NCBI RefSeq assembly: GCF_008370045.1
Contig: NZ_VOBN01000011.1
Coordinates: forward strand, 62,001 to 126,000
Source: Pseudomonas sp. ANT_J12
GTDB lineage: Bacteria; Pseudomonadota; Gammaproteobacteria; Pseudomonadales; Pseudomonadaceae
Reading direction: 5' to 3'
DNA: 64,000 nucleotides
Shown here: positions 52,613 to 62,007 of the stretch, piece by piece
How the letters are laid out: the number at the start of each line of letters is the position of its first letter
How positions within the stretch are numbered: the stretch's first letter is position 1
The notes under the pieces: generated by a model
The model's database searches: none
The model's input: the letters and a program-made list of their open reading frames with translations, nothing else
Told to the model about the DNA's origin: nothing
Made by a program: the position numbers and the translations under genes

Positions 52613-52632
52613 TAGAATTCTTCAGGCGCTAA

Positions 52633-54144
52633 ATGAATGCGGCGATTCCTTCCTGGCCGGTATATTCTGGCCGTTCCCTACGCAGTGGACCGGTGATGAC
52701 GCCTGACGCCCTCTTATTGAGCCATGACCCTCAGCCGAGCGTGCTGCTCGATAGCCAGGGTCAGCCGCTGGAGTTGAATGCAGCGCTGCTGGCATTGCTC
52801 GCACAGCATCCGCACAGCTACGTGCTCGGGTTTCTGCCGAAAAATCATCGCGACCTGGTGCGCGCCTGCCTGGCGCAGCAGCGGGCGATCGAAGGGGTCG
52901 AGGCGCAGTTTCAGACGCAGATTCTGATCTGGACCTTTATCCCCGATCCGCCCAACAACCGCGTGTTCGCCCGCTGTCTCGTGGCCACCGCCCAAGTGCT
53001 GGCCGAGCGTGAAGCGGCCACGGCGCGGCGGCTGTACCGGCTGATCATCGAGAACACCACCGACCTGATTTCCCGGCACACCCCGGACGGGCGCTTTCTG
53101 GATGCATCGCCAGCGTCCTGGACCTTGCTCGGCTATTGGCCCGAAGCGCTGCGCGGGCAAATGGCCCAAGGCTTGTTCCACGGCCAGGACCTGGCGAATC
53201 TGGTGCAAACCGCGCGCGATGCCCTGGAGCAGAACGGTTATCACACCATGACGTATCGCATCCGCCATCGTGACGGGCATTACCTGTGGTTCGAAACCGC
53301 CAGCCGGGCGATTCGCGAAACCTACACCGGGGCGGTGGTCGAAGTGGTGTGCGTGTCCCGGGACATCACCGCGCGGGTACAGGGCGAAGAAAACCGCCGA
53401 CGCCTGGAAGATGAACTGGCCCACACCGCGCGCCTGGTGACGCTGGGGGAACTGGCCTCGGGCATCGCCCACGAAATCAACCAGCCACTGGCGGCGGTGG
53501 TCAATTACGCCAACGCCAGCCAGCGGTATATGCAGGCGTTGGCGACCAATCCCCAGGCGGCGGAACGGGTGGCCCAAGGCCTGGAACGCATCACGTTGCA
53601 CGCCACCCATGCCTCGGAAGTCATCCGGCGTTTGCGCGGCTTCCTGCGCAAGGGCCAGCGGCGCATGCAGGCGCTGAACATGGTGGATGTCGCCCGTGAA
53701 GCGGTGCGCTTGTGTGCCTGGGAAGCGACCCATTGCCAAGTGACAATCGAGGATCGACTGCCGGATAATCTGCCGCCCGTTTATGCCGACCGGGTGCTGC
53801 TGGAACAAGTACTGCTCAACCTGTTGCGCAACGCCATCGATGCCAACCGCGAACAACATCCGGGCCGCCCGTCGCTGATCGTGATGGCTGCGGGGCAGGG
53901 CAGTGCGGCCACGGTGGAGATCAGCGTGCATGACCAGGGGCCGGGCGTCAGCGAACCGGAACTGGAGCAAATATTCACCCCGTTCTTCACCAGCAAACCG
54001 GATGGCCTGGGCCTGGGATTGTCCATGAGCCGCAGCATCATCGAAGGTTTCGGCGGCGAGTTACGGGCGCGCCGGCAACCGGTCGGGCTGCTGGTTTACT
54101 GCCGTTTGCCACTGGCTGGCCCCATAAAACAACAACAGGAATGA
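52633..54144 (+). CDS. PAS-domain sensor histidine kinase, FixL-like
   Basis: This 503-residue cytosolic kinase is counted from ATG 52633 (AGG six bases upstream); ATG 52696 (MTPDALLLS) is an alternative. After a first PAS-like region comes a clear PAS/PAC (NTTDLISRHTPDGRFLDASP ... VCVSRDITARV), then HisKA with phosphoacceptor His280 (GIAHEINQPLAAVVNY), and HATPase with LLRNAIDANREQ, DQGPGVSE and GLGLGLSMSRS. No membrane segments are seen. It pairs with the response regulator 4 bases downstream. The neighbouring carboxylate uptake and ligase genes suggest it senses a related metabolite or redox state. Confidence 0.92.
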   Translation: MNAAIPSWPVYSGRSLRSGPVMTPDALLLSHDPQPSVLLDSQGQPLELNAALLALLAQHPHSYVLGFLPKNHRDLVRACLAQQRAIEGVEAQFQTQILIWTFIPDPPNNRVFARCLVATAQVLAEREAATARRLYRLIIENTTDLISRHTPDGRFLDASPASWTLLGYWPEALRGQMAQGLFHGQDLANLVQTARDALEQNGYHTMTYRIRHRDGHYLWFETASRAIRETYTGAVVEVVCVSRDITARVQGEENRRRLEDELAHTARLVTLGELASGIAHEINQPLAAVVNYANASQRYMQALATNPQAAERVAQGLERITLHATHASEVIRRLRGFLRKGQRRMQALNMVDVAREAVRLCAWEATHCQVTIEDRLPDNLPPVYADRVLLEQVLLNLLRNAIDANREQHPGRPSLIVMAAGQGSAATVEISVHDQGPGVSEPELEQIFTPFFTSKPDGLGLGLSMSRSIIEGFGGELRARRQPVGLLVYCRLPLAGPIKQQQE

Positions 54145-54148
54145 CGCA

Positions 54149-54784
54149 ATGGCAGGTGTGACGGAGCACGTGGTGTACGTGGTCGATGATGATCAAGGCA
54201 TGCTCGATTCGACGGTTTGGCTGCTGGAGTCGGTGGGCCTCAAGGCCTTGCCGTTTACCAGCGGCGTCGAATTTCTGGAGGCCTGCGACGCACGGCTCAA
54301 CGCCTGCGTGTTGCTCGATGTGCGCATGCCGGGCATGGGCGGTTTGAACGTTCAGGAAGAAATGCGCCTGCGCGAATTGAATCTGCCGATCATCTTCGTC
54401 AGCGGTCACGCCGACGTGCCGATCGTGGTCCGTGCCTTCAAGGCCGGCGCCCATGACTTCATCGAAAAACCCTACAACGAACAGCTGCTGCTCGACAGCG
54501 TGCAACAGGCCCTCAGCAACTGCGCGGCCAATCGCTCGGGCAATGTGGGCCACGAAGAATTGCAGGCACGCATGCTGACCCTGACCCCACGGGAGCGCGA
54601 CGTATTGCTGCCGCTGGTGCAGGGTTACACCACCAAGGAAATCGCCGAGCAATTGGGCGTCAGCGCGAAAACCGTCGACTTGTATCGCTCACGGGTGATG
54701 AAACGGATGCAGGCCAATACCTTGCCGGACCTGGTGGGGATGGCGATTGCGGCGCAATTGGTCGATCCGTTGAAGCTGCGTTGA
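54149..54784 (+). CDS. FixJ/NarL-type response regulator
   Basis: This 211-residue protein has a receiver domain (about 1-120) with phosphoacceptor Asp57 (LLDVRMPGMGG), the Thr/Ser position VSGHADVP and Lys in EKPYNE, and a LuxR-type helix-turn-helix (LTPRERDVLLPLVQGYTTKEIAEQLGVSAKTVDLYRSRVMKRM). It belongs to the FixJ group. AGGA precedes the ATG, 4 bases after the kinase stop. It should be phosphorylated by the upstream kinase and bind DNA, possibly the TACAACCTAGGTTGTA palindrome. Confidence 0.93.
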   Translation: MAGVTEHVVYVVDDDQGMLDSTVWLLESVGLKALPFTSGVEFLEACDARLNACVLLDVRMPGMGGLNVQEEMRLRELNLPIIFVSGHADVPIVVRAFKAGAHDFIEKPYNEQLLLDSVQQALSNCAANRSGNVGHEELQARMLTLTPRERDVLLPLVQGYTTKEIAEQLGVSAKTVDLYRSRVMKRMQANTLPDLVGMAIAAQLVDPLKLR

Positions 54785-54916
54785 ATCCATTGCAAGACAG
54801 ACCGGGCGTCCCTGAGTGGGTAGTCACGGTTGCAGGGCGCGCGCATGATGGGCGAGGCCATTTCACCGAATAGTCGAGCACGTTCTCTGTCGATGGCAGG
54901 GACCGGAGGAGGCGTG

Positions 54917-56101
54917 TTGAAACCCTTTCTACCCAGGCCCAGCGCCTCAACGCTGAACATGTTGCGCCAAGGCTGCCTGCAACGTCGTGATGCGGTGCCT
55001 CAAGCGCTAACGGAACAAGCGGTCATCCCCGGTATCCCCAATGCGCGTTACTGGCTGGACCAGGACCTGACGTCGTTTATCCGGGATGCGAGTGAGGCCA
55101 ACCATCGAGAGTACGAGGCGTTCGCCAGTACCGAGGCACCGGATGACAGGCTGCCGCTGGCCGATATGCTGGCCGTCTCGGGTGGTGGCGACGCCGGCAC
55201 CTTCGCCGCTGGCATTATTGCCGGATGGTCCCTGCATGGCACCCGACCGGTGTTTAAGGTCGTCACCGGCATCAGCGCCGGCGCCCTGGTCGCCCCGTTT
55301 GCTTACCTGGGGCCTGAGTATGACGGGATCATTCTGGGGATCTGCAAGGGCATCGGTCCCAAAGACGTGTTCCATTCGCGCAGCATGCTGACCCGCCTGG
55401 CGAGCGACGGTATGGCCGATAGCAAGCCACTGTCGCGCTTGATTGCCAAGTACGTCAGCGCCGAAGTGCTGGCGGCCATCGCCGAGCAATACGCCAAGGG
55501 ACGACTGCTGATGATCGGCACCACCGACCTGGATTCAGGGCGGGCCGTCACCTGGAACATGGGCGCGATTGCCGCCAGCGGTGCACCAGGAGCGCTCGAA
55601 CTGTTTCGCAACATCATGGTGGCGTCGATGAGCATTCCCGGCGCGGTCTCACCGGTGATGATCGATGTAGAAGTCGACGACAAACAGTTCCAGGAAATGC
55701 ACGTGGACGGCGGCGTCCTCACCCAGGTGTTCCTTTACCCACCGGGCACCGTGATGGCGCTGAACCAGGTGACCGGCGCGCGTTTGCGCCGGGAACGGCA
55801 TTTCTATGTCATTCGCAACGGCAAACTGGAACCGCAGTGGTCCGGCACCAAGCGTCGTACCTTGAGTATCGGCGGCCGAGCCATCAGCACCTTGATCCAG
55901 ACCCAGGGCATCAGCGACCTCGATCGAATCTACCGGATTGCCCAACAGGACGGCGCGGACTTCAACCTGGCGTACATCGGCGCCGATTTTGATGGTGCTC
56001 GTAGTCGCAAATTCGATGGCGCGTACATGAAGCGGTTATTTGATTACGCCTTTGAACTCAGCGCGAAAGGCTATCCGTGGCATAAATCGCCGAGTACGTG
56101 A
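54917..56101 (+). CDS. Patatin-like phospholipase
   Basis: About 394 residues if the TTG at 54917 is used, which has GGAGGAGG just upstream; ATG 54845, 54848 and 54893 are in-frame alternatives, so the N-terminus is uncertain. The patatin fold has the oxyanion motif SGGGDAGTFAAG, the nucleophile GISAG (Ser in GVTGISAGALVAP-like context) and the catalytic Asp in DGGVLTQVF. The family hydrolyses phospholipid or lipid acyl esters. No clear signal peptide is seen from any start. It is 132 bases after the response regulator on the same strand; a link is possible but not shown. Confidence 0.85.
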   Translation: MKPFLPRPSASTLNMLRQGCLQRRDAVPQALTEQAVIPGIPNARYWLDQDLTSFIRDASEANHREYEAFASTEAPDDRLPLADMLAVSGGGDAGTFAAGIIAGWSLHGTRPVFKVVTGISAGALVAPFAYLGPEYDGIILGICKGIGPKDVFHSRSMLTRLASDGMADSKPLSRLIAKYVSAEVLAAIAEQYAKGRLLMIGTTDLDSGRAVTWNMGAIAASGAPGALELFRNIMVASMSIPGAVSPVMIDVEVDDKQFQEMHVDGGVLTQVFLYPPGTVMALNQVTGARLRRERHFYVIRNGKLEPQWSGTKRRTLSIGGRAISTLIQTQGISDLDRIYRIAQQDGADFNLAYIGADFDGARSRKFDGAYMKRLFDYAFELSAKGYPWHKSPST

Positions 56102-56127
56102 GCGCGTGGCGTCGCCTGCGTTCGGCG

Positions 56128-56187
56128 TTGTAGCAGAGCTGCTATAACGCCAGACGCCGCCTCGCTGGGGCTCGACAGCTGCTACAA
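56128..56187. repeat. Partial REP pair (TTGTAGCAG family)
   Basis: TTGTAGCAG and CTGCTACAA form inverted 9-base arms between convergent genes, with further GCTGCTA half-units around them. It is a degenerate member of another fluorescent-Pseudomonas REP family. Confidence 0.5.
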
Positions 56188-56214
56188 GCCGAGCGCCAAC
56201 TGCTACGGATCGCG

Positions 56215-56775
56215 TTACGGTTTACCGGTACACAACTCCCCCGTGGCGCGGATCAATGCCAGTTCATGCAACTGATCGGTGGCCAGGTGGGCGCGTGCCT
56301 TTGCGATCCAGTCCGCGCACTGTGGATCCTTTCGATACGGAGTGAAGTCGGCGTATTGCTGCAATAGGCGGTTTTGCAGCTCATCCAGGCGTGGCCGGAT
56401 TTGTTTGGCGAGGTCTGGGCGCGGGGTGTCTGGTGCCTTGCCGGTGGCTTGCCATTTGGCGAGCAGGCCGTATTGCACCAGTTTGTTGGCCTCCATCTGC
56501 GCCGCCAGTAACTGGCCGACGTCTTCCGGGTCCAGTTTCCGTTCGGCGGCGAGCTTCCTGGCGTTGGCAATCACTTGCGCTTCCCGGGGGCTGTCCTGTA
56601 TCGGCTTGCCGCTGTCCCATTTGGTCAGGGCGACCAGGTCAGCGATGTTCAGGCGTTCGTTCAACGTCACCAACAGCGGTTGCAAGGTTTCGGGTGGCGC
56701 GCTGGCCTGGGCGTCGAGGACGATAAGGCTGAGGCCGGCGCAGCACAGGATGCGGAGTTTCGGTTTAACGCTCAT
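56215..56775 (-). CDS. Secreted chorismate mutase (AroQ gamma type)
   Basis: This 186-residue protein has a signal peptide (CCAGLSLIVLDAQASA, about 1-26) and a helical AroQ domain: LNERLNIADLVALTKWDSGKPIQD, QLLAAQMEANKLVQYGLLAKW, and two cysteines (PQCADW, GELCTG) likely forming a disulfide. This matches the periplasmic or secreted *AroQ chorismate mutases (TIGR01806 type), which convert chorismate to prephenate outside the cytosol. It is monocistronic. Why pseudomonads export the enzyme is not settled. Confidence 0.9.
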   Translation of the reverse strand: MSVKPKLRILCCAGLSLIVLDAQASAPPETLQPLLVTLNERLNIADLVALTKWDSGKPIQDSPREAQVIANARKLAAERKLDPEDVGQLLAAQMEANKLVQYGLLAKWQATGKAPDTPRPDLAKQIRPRLDELQNRLLQQYADFTPYRKDPQCADWIAKARAHLATDQLHELALIRATGELCTGKP

Positions 56776-56800
56776 TCATGAGTATCCAGGCAGGGATCGG

Positions 56801-57796
56801 TCAGATGTCGATCACTACTTTACCGATTGCCTGTCCCGCAGCAACGATGGCGTGAGCGTCATTGACGTTTTCCAGGGTAAAGCGTCGGTCGTCCAGCAGC
56901 ACCCGCAGTTGCCCGGCTTCAGCCATCCGCGTGGCCTCAGCGAGGATCTCGCCGTGGTGCTTGCGGCCTTTTCCGGTGATCAGCGGCAGCAACGTGAAAA
57001 CGCCGGAATAGGTCGCGCCCCGGAACGACAGCGGCGCAAGTTTGTGTTCGCCCCAGCCCAGGCAACTGACCACGTGGCCGGTGTAGACCTTCAAGACATC
57101 GAACGAGGCGTCCAGTGTCGCGCCGCCGACCGTGTCATACACGATGTCAAACCCTTCGCCGTTGGTGTGTTGCTCAAGATAATCGGCCGGCGCCTGACTG
57201 CGGTAATCAATCGCCGTGGCGCCGAAGCCCTCGATGATTGCCAGGCCCTTGCCACTGCCGGTGGCGAACACGTCGGCCCCGCGAGCCCTGGCGATCTGAA
57301 CGGCCATATGCCCGCCCCCCCCGGCGCCACCTTGCACCAACACCTGTTGCCCGGCTCGGACATTGGCCCGATCTACCAAGCCTTCCCAGGCGGTGATGAA
57401 AATCAAGGGGAGGGCGGCAGCTTCGCGCATGCTCAGGTTTCGCGGTTTACGCGCCAGCAAATCGGCATCGACGGCAATGTATTGCGCCAGCGAACCCTGG
57501 TGACCGCCAATCCCACCGGCCATGCCGTAGACCTCGTCGCCGATATTGAACGCCGTAACGTCGACACCGACCGCTTCGACAACCCCGGCCAGGTCCATGC
57601 CCAACACAGCCGGCAACGGTTGCCGCGCATGACCGCCCTGGCCGCTGCTGATCTTCGTGTCCAATGGGTTCACGCCACTGGCGATGATCTTGATCAACAC
57701 CTGGTCGGTCTTGATTTCAGGCCGTGGCAGGTTCTGCAGTTGCAGGGCGGCACCGGCATTCAAGGCGACGGCGGCGTGCATGGTGGTCTGGCTCAT
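56801..57796 (-). CDS. Quinone reductase-like medium-chain dehydrogenase (zinc-free MDR)
   Basis: This 331-residue protein starts at ATG 57796 with AGGAG. The MDR fold has the GroES-like half (LIKIIASGVNPLDTKI) and NADPH-binding VLVQGGAGGGGHMAVQIARARGADV, with no zinc-binding cysteines. It probably reduces quinones or enones using NADPH. It is divergent from a LysR regulator with a 117-base spacer, the usual set-up for electrophile-induced control. Confidence 0.88.
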   Translation of the reverse strand: MSQTTMHAAVALNAGAALQLQNLPRPEIKTDQVLIKIIASGVNPLDTKISSGQGGHARQPLPAVLGMDLAGVVEAVGVDVTAFNIGDEVYGMAGGIGGHQGSLAQYIAVDADLLARKPRNLSMREAAALPLIFITAWEGLVDRANVRAGQQVLVQGGAGGGGHMAVQIARARGADVFATGSGKGLAIIEGFGATAIDYRSQAPADYLEQHTNGEGFDIVYDTVGGATLDASFDVLKVYTGHVVSCLGWGEHKLAPLSFRGATYSGVFTLLPLITGKGRKHHGEILAEATRMAEAGQLRVLLDDRRFTLENVNDAHAIVAAGQAIGKVVIDI

Positions 57797-57913
57797 GGGA
57801 ACTCCTGTTGAACTGTTTTGGGGCGATGGGCACAGTCTCACGCAGTCGAGCGATTCCGATAAGAGCGTAAATACCTATAGTATTCATTCCAAATCATCGC
57901 CAAGTAGGCAGTC

Positions 57914-58819
57914 ATGGATACGTTGGAAGCGATGGCAGTTTTCCTGCGGGTGGTGGAGCGGGGCAGTTTCTCGGCCGTGGCCCGGGAGCTCGGGCTCAGC
58001 CAGCCGACCATCAGCAAGCAGATCGGCGCCCTGGAAAACAGGCTGGGCGGTCGGCTGTTCGCCCGCAGCACGCGCAACCTCAGTCTGACGGACGAAGGTC
58101 AGCGTTATTACGAGCATTGTCGGCAGATTCTGGCGGCGGTGGACAATGCCGAACACAGCTTCCAGACCGGCCAGGAGCGGGTGGCCGGGCCATTGCGCAT
58201 CGCTTCTTCAGGCAGTTTCGGACGGATCCAGATCGCGCCTCGGCTGCACGGTTTTCTCCAGCAACATCCCGACGTGTCGATCGATTTGCAATTGAGCGAC
58301 GAGAACGTTGATTTGATCAGCGAGGGGATTGATGTCGCCGTGCGCATTGGCGAGTTGAAGGACAGCAGCCTGATCGCCCGGCCCATTGGTCTGACGCGAC
58401 GCCGGGTGTTCGCGGCCCCCAGCTATCTTGAACAGCACGGCGTGCCGGCGGCACCGGATGATTTGAGCGACCACAATTGCCTGGCCTTCAATCAACTGGA
58501 GCACTTCGACAGTTGGCGCTTCGAGCACGACGGCCAATGGCGCAGCGTCCAGATCAAAGGCAATGTGCGCAGCAACAACAGCGAAGCGATTCGGCAGATG
58601 GTGCTCAGTGGCTTGGGCGTATCCCTGTCGCCCTCGTGGTTGTTTCGTGAGGACTTGCAGGCCGGGCGCGTTGTGGCGTTGCTGGACGGCTACACACCGC
58701 CGTCATTGCCGATCCATGCGCTGTTTGCTCCGGATCGCCGCCAATCGGCGCGGGTGCGGGCGTTTACCGACTATTTGCGTGATGCGTTTGCGGTGGATGA
58801 CGACGTTTGCCTGGGTTGA
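57914..58819 (+). CDS. LysR-family transcriptional regulator
   Basis: This 301-residue protein has the winged helix-turn-helix MAVFLRVVERGSFSAVARELGLSQPTISKQIGALENRLGGRLFARSTRNLSLTDEG at the N-terminus and a LysR substrate-binding domain (IASSGSFGRIQIAPRLHGFL, YLEQHGVPAAPDDLSDHNCL). It is of the CrgA/DsdC-like branch that often governs divergent quinone-reductase genes, as here. Confidence 0.9.
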   Translation: MDTLEAMAVFLRVVERGSFSAVARELGLSQPTISKQIGALENRLGGRLFARSTRNLSLTDEGQRYYEHCRQILAAVDNAEHSFQTGQERVAGPLRIASSGSFGRIQIAPRLHGFLQQHPDVSIDLQLSDENVDLISEGIDVAVRIGELKDSSLIARPIGLTRRRVFAAPSYLEQHGVPAAPDDLSDHNCLAFNQLEHFDSWRFEHDGQWRSVQIKGNVRSNNSEAIRQMVLSGLGVSLSPSWLFREDLQAGRVVALLDGYTPPSLPIHALFAPDRRQSARVRAFTDYLRDAFAVDDDVCLG

Positions 58820-58820
58820 A

Positions 58821-59480
58821 TCAACCCTCAGGTTCAGCCGTACAACTCATTTGCCCTGAGCCTGGCTTCTGGAAAAGGACGGTGTTGCCGTCTTGCCAGA
58901 AGCTGTAAATCCCCTGGCGATCCTTGCCGGAGTACCGGGCGCCGGCATCACTCGGCACCTGGCTCAGGGTGACCGAGGTGTTCGCCCATTTCAGGTACAC
59001 CACCGCCGGCTGGGTGCTGAAAAAGGTCGCGGCAATCGGCGTATCAAGTCCGGGACATCGAATCGTTTGCGGGCCTTCGGTCAGTCGGTCCGGGTCCTTG
59101 GTCCGCACAATCGCCGAGCCTTGGCGCAACTGATGGGCGCGCTCGGCGTAGCGGCGGATCGCGCATACCTTGGGCTCCAGATCGGTGGCGCACTGATTGC
59201 GTTCCAAAGCCCAGAATTTCTGGTCGACGATGATTTTGTCCGGCGCCGGTACTGAACGTTCATCGGTGAGCGCGAGGCGATAGAGACGCGTCAGTTCCAT
59301 GTCCATCTGCAACAGTTGCGGGTCACGGCAGATCAGCTTTTCGAGGGAGGCTTTGGCTTGGGCACAGTCGAAGGTGGTCTTGAGCGGGGGTGGCGGGTCG
59401 GCCGCCTGGGCACAGGTGCTGGTCGCCACCCAAAGACTGGCAGCAAACAGACGGGTGAAAAGGGTCGTGAGCGTTTTCAT
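58821..59480 (-). CDS. Two-domain lysozyme-inhibitor-like protein (LprI-like + MliC-like)
   Basis: This 219-residue protein starts at ATG 59480 (MKTLTTLFTRLFAASLWVA), with a signal peptide ending near AQA-AD. Residues about 30-120 carry the DUF1311/LprI pattern (FDCAQAKASLEKLICRDPQLLQMDMELTRLYRLAL ... ERNQCATD...VCAIRRYAERAHQL). The C-terminal about 80 residues resemble MliC c-type lysozyme inhibitors (RCPGLDTPIAATFF, QVPSDAGARYSGKDRQGIYSFW, SCTAEP). It should be periplasmic and protect peptidoglycan from lysozyme. Four or more cysteines suit disulfides. Confidence 0.85.
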   Translation of the reverse strand: MKTLTTLFTRLFAASLWVATSTCAQAADPPPPLKTTFDCAQAKASLEKLICRDPQLLQMDMELTRLYRLALTDERSVPAPDKIIVDQKFWALERNQCATDLEPKVCAIRRYAERAHQLRQGSAIVRTKDPDRLTEGPQTIRCPGLDTPIAATFFSTQPAVVYLKWANTSVTLSQVPSDAGARYSGKDRQGIYSFWQDGNTVLFQKPGSGQMSCTAEPEG

Positions 59481-59666
59481 GCTGGCTTCACCCAGATCGT
59501 TACGTGATGCCCGGATTGCCGTGGGACCTGTCGATCCATGAACCGTCATTCGTTCGCAGTGGGTGTACGCAGTGTACGTCAGCGCTTGGAACTTGCCACT
59601 CCGCCCGGCGGCGGCCAACGAGCCGGGGCGAACAGGGCCATACGCTCACGCACTTCTTGCAGATAC

Positions 59667-59699
59667 AAAAACGCCCCGACAGGTCGTCAGGGCGTTTTT
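59667..59699. terminator. Bidirectional intrinsic terminator
   Basis: AAAAACGCCC (59667-59677) pairs with GGGCGTTTTT across the loop CGACAGGTCGTCA, with A- and T-runs on both sides. It ends the minus-strand decarboxylase transcript and could stop transcription in the other direction. Confidence 0.9.
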
Positions 59700-59721
59700 A
59701 TGTTCCGGCGAACCGCCTACC

Positions 59722-62007
59722 TCATTTCAGCACCAGCAAGGTATAAACCCCGGCCTCGCTTTCGATCCCGTGGGTGTCATGGGTGAACCCGGGGAAGGAT
59801 TTGTCGAAGGCTTCCAGCGCCTTGAGATACGCCAGCAGCGGCCCGTCCGCAGGCCCGGCGTTTTCGCCTGGCATCAGCAATGGAATGCCTGGCGGATACG
59901 GCACGATGCCGGTAGCGACGATGCGTCCGGCGGCTTCTTCCAGGGTGACCCGTTCGATGTCGTTGCGCACCAGTTTCTCGTAGGCTTGCACCGGGCTGAA
60001 TTCGGCTTTGGGCAGCATGCCGAAAGCCTGGGCCATGTTGGCGGTGGTCTTGTGTTTCTTCATGGCGGCGAAGATGTCGTCGGCCAGGTCCTTGAGGCCC
60101 ATGCCGGCGTATCGCGTCTGGTTGGCGGCCAGCAGGTCCGGCAGGCACAGCTCCAGCTCGACGTTGTTGTCATAGTCGCGCTTGAAGTCGAGGAGGGCGT
60201 TGACCAGGGTGCCCCACTTGCCTTTGGTGATGCCGATGGAGAACAGGAACAGGATGGTGAAATCGGTGGTTTTCTCGACCACGATGCCCTGGCGACCGAG
60301 GTACGCCGTGAGCACACAGGCCGGAATACCTGAGTCGAGCAAATTGCCGTCGTCGCCCATGCCGGGGCTGAGCACCGAGACCTTGATCGGGTCCAGCATG
60401 CAGTAGCCGTCCTCAATGTCACCGAAACCGTGCCACACCTCGTTCGGGTGCAGGACCCAGCAGTTCGGCTCGGTTTTCAGCAGCACCGGATCGACTTCAT
60501 GGAATGGAACGGTCGTGCCGCCAACGTGTACCGACGGCGGCTGCCAGCAGGTGAAGAACCAGTCGTCCTTGCTCAGCATCTCGTTGTGCATGCGCGAGAT
60601 GACCTGGCGGAACGACACGGCTTCTTCGATGGACTCGGTGGTGAGGATCTGCCCACTCGGGGCTTCCATCATCGCCGAGCTGACATCACAGGAGGCCATG
60701 ATCGCGTAGTTGGGCGAGGTGGAGGCGTGCATCATGAACGACTCGTTGAAACGCCCGTGGTCGATGGGATTGCGACCGTTGCGCACGTGAATCATCGAGG
60801 CCTGGGAGAGGGCGGCCAGCAGTTTGTGGGTCGATTGGGTGGCGAACACGGTGGGCTTGGACGCGTCGTGATCGTCCGGGCTGCCGTGCATCGCGAAGCG
60901 CTCGCGATACAACGGATTGAACCGCGCGTAACCGTACCAGGCCTCGTCGAAATGCAGGCGATCCACGCTCTGGCCCAACAGCTCTTCAACCCGGGTGACG
61001 TTGTAGGTCAGGCCGTCGTAGGTCGAGTTGGTGATGATCGCGTGGACCGGCGTCGGGTCGATGCCGTCCTTGACCAACGGGTTGTTGGCGATGGCCGCTT
61101 TCACGCCTTCGGCACTCAGGGTTTGCGGCAGGATCGGGCCGATGATGCCGAAGCGGTTGCGGGTCGGCACCAGGTAGGTCGGGATCGCCCCGGACAGGGT
61201 CATCGCGTGTTCGGCGGACTTGTGGCAGTTGCGATCGCACAGGGCAATCTGATTACGTGTGACGCTGGCCATGAGGATGACGCGGTTGGACGTCGATGAA
61301 CCGTTGGTCACGTAATAGGTGCGGTGGGCGCCGAAGACTTTGGCGGCGTAGCGTTCGCCCTGGCCGATCGGGCCGCTGTGATCGAGCAGCGAACCGAGTT
61401 CGCCGACTGAAATCGACAGGTCGGAACGCAGGAGGTTTTCCCCGAAGAACTCATAAAACGCCCGGCCCGCCGTGCTTTTCAGAAACGCGGTGCCGCCGGC
61501 ATGGCCGGGGGTGTGCCAGGAATATTCATAAGTACGGGCGAACTTCACCAGCGCGCCGAACATCGGCGGCAGCGCGGCCTGGCGATAGCGTTCGATGGCG
61601 GCGAGGATGCGCCCGCTGAGGAAACGACTGGTGTCCTCGGGCAGCCAGATAAAGTCGTCGGCGTGCTGCATCACCACCAGCGGAATGTTCGACGCGGTGC
61701 TGCGGTCACTGATCAGGAACACCGGCACGCGGGTATTGCGTTCGCGCAGGCTAACCAGCAATTTGATGCATTCTTCGTGGTTTTCGCTCTTGTCCATTTC
61801 CCAGCTGAGCAACACGCATTGCACGGCAGGATCGGTGCACAGGATCGACGTCGCATCGCTGAGGGTTTCCGAGGCGATGACGTGGACGGCGCGTTCTTCC
61901 ACATCGTGGATCAATTGATCCAGGGCGCGACCGAAGACGGTGCGTTTGTCCGGCGGGTTGCTCACCAGCAGCGTGAGCATCCCGAGGGTTTGTCGATATT
62001 GCGTCAT
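59722..62007 (-). CDS. Orn/Lys/Arg decarboxylase (PLP, AdiA/Ldc-like)
   Basis: This 761-residue protein has an N-terminal wing domain (about 1-150), a PLP fold with HTPGHAGGTAFLKS, NGSSTSNRV, CDRNCHKS, LHFDEAWYGYARFNP and the PLP lysine Lys395 (FATQSTHKLLAALSQ), and a C-terminal domain (PYPPGIPLLMPGE). It decarboxylates a basic amino acid; DEAWYGYARFNP resembles inducible arginine/lysine decarboxylases, while the cotranscribed PotE-like antiporter suggests ornithine-to-putrescine or a similar couple. It overlaps the antiporter gene by 4 bases (ATGA). The pair gives acid resistance or polyamine production. Confidence 0.9.
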   Translation of the reverse strand: MTQYRQTLGMLTLLVSNPPDKRTVFGRALDQLIHDVEERAVHVIASETLSDATSILCTDPAVQCVLLSWEMDKSENHEECIKLLVSLRERNTRVPVFLISDRSTASNIPLVVMQHADDFIWLPEDTSRFLSGRILAAIERYRQAALPPMFGALVKFARTYEYSWHTPGHAGGTAFLKSTAGRAFYEFFGENLLRSDLSISVGELGSLLDHSGPIGQGERYAAKVFGAHRTYYVTNGSSTSNRVILMASVTRNQIALCDRNCHKSAEHAMTLSGAIPTYLVPTRNRFGIIGPILPQTLSAEGVKAAIANNPLVKDGIDPTPVHAIITNSTYDGLTYNVTRVEELLGQSVDRLHFDEAWYGYARFNPLYRERFAMHGSPDDHDASKPTVFATQSTHKLLAALSQASMIHVRNGRNPIDHGRFNESFMMHASTSPNYAIMASCDVSSAMMEAPSGQILTTESIEEAVSFRQVISRMHNEMLSKDDWFFTCWQPPSVHVGGTTVPFHEVDPVLLKTEPNCWVLHPNEVWHGFGDIEDGYCMLDPIKVSVLSPGMGDDGNLLDSGIPACVLTAYLGRQGIVVEKTTDFTILFLFSIGITKGKWGTLVNALLDFKRDYDNNVELELCLPDLLAANQTRYAGMGLKDLADDIFAAMKKHKTTANMAQAFGMLPKAEFSPVQAYEKLVRNDIERVTLEEAAGRIVATGIVPYPPGIPLLMPGENAGPADGPLLAYLKALEAFDKSFPGFTHDTHGIESEAGVYTLLVLK

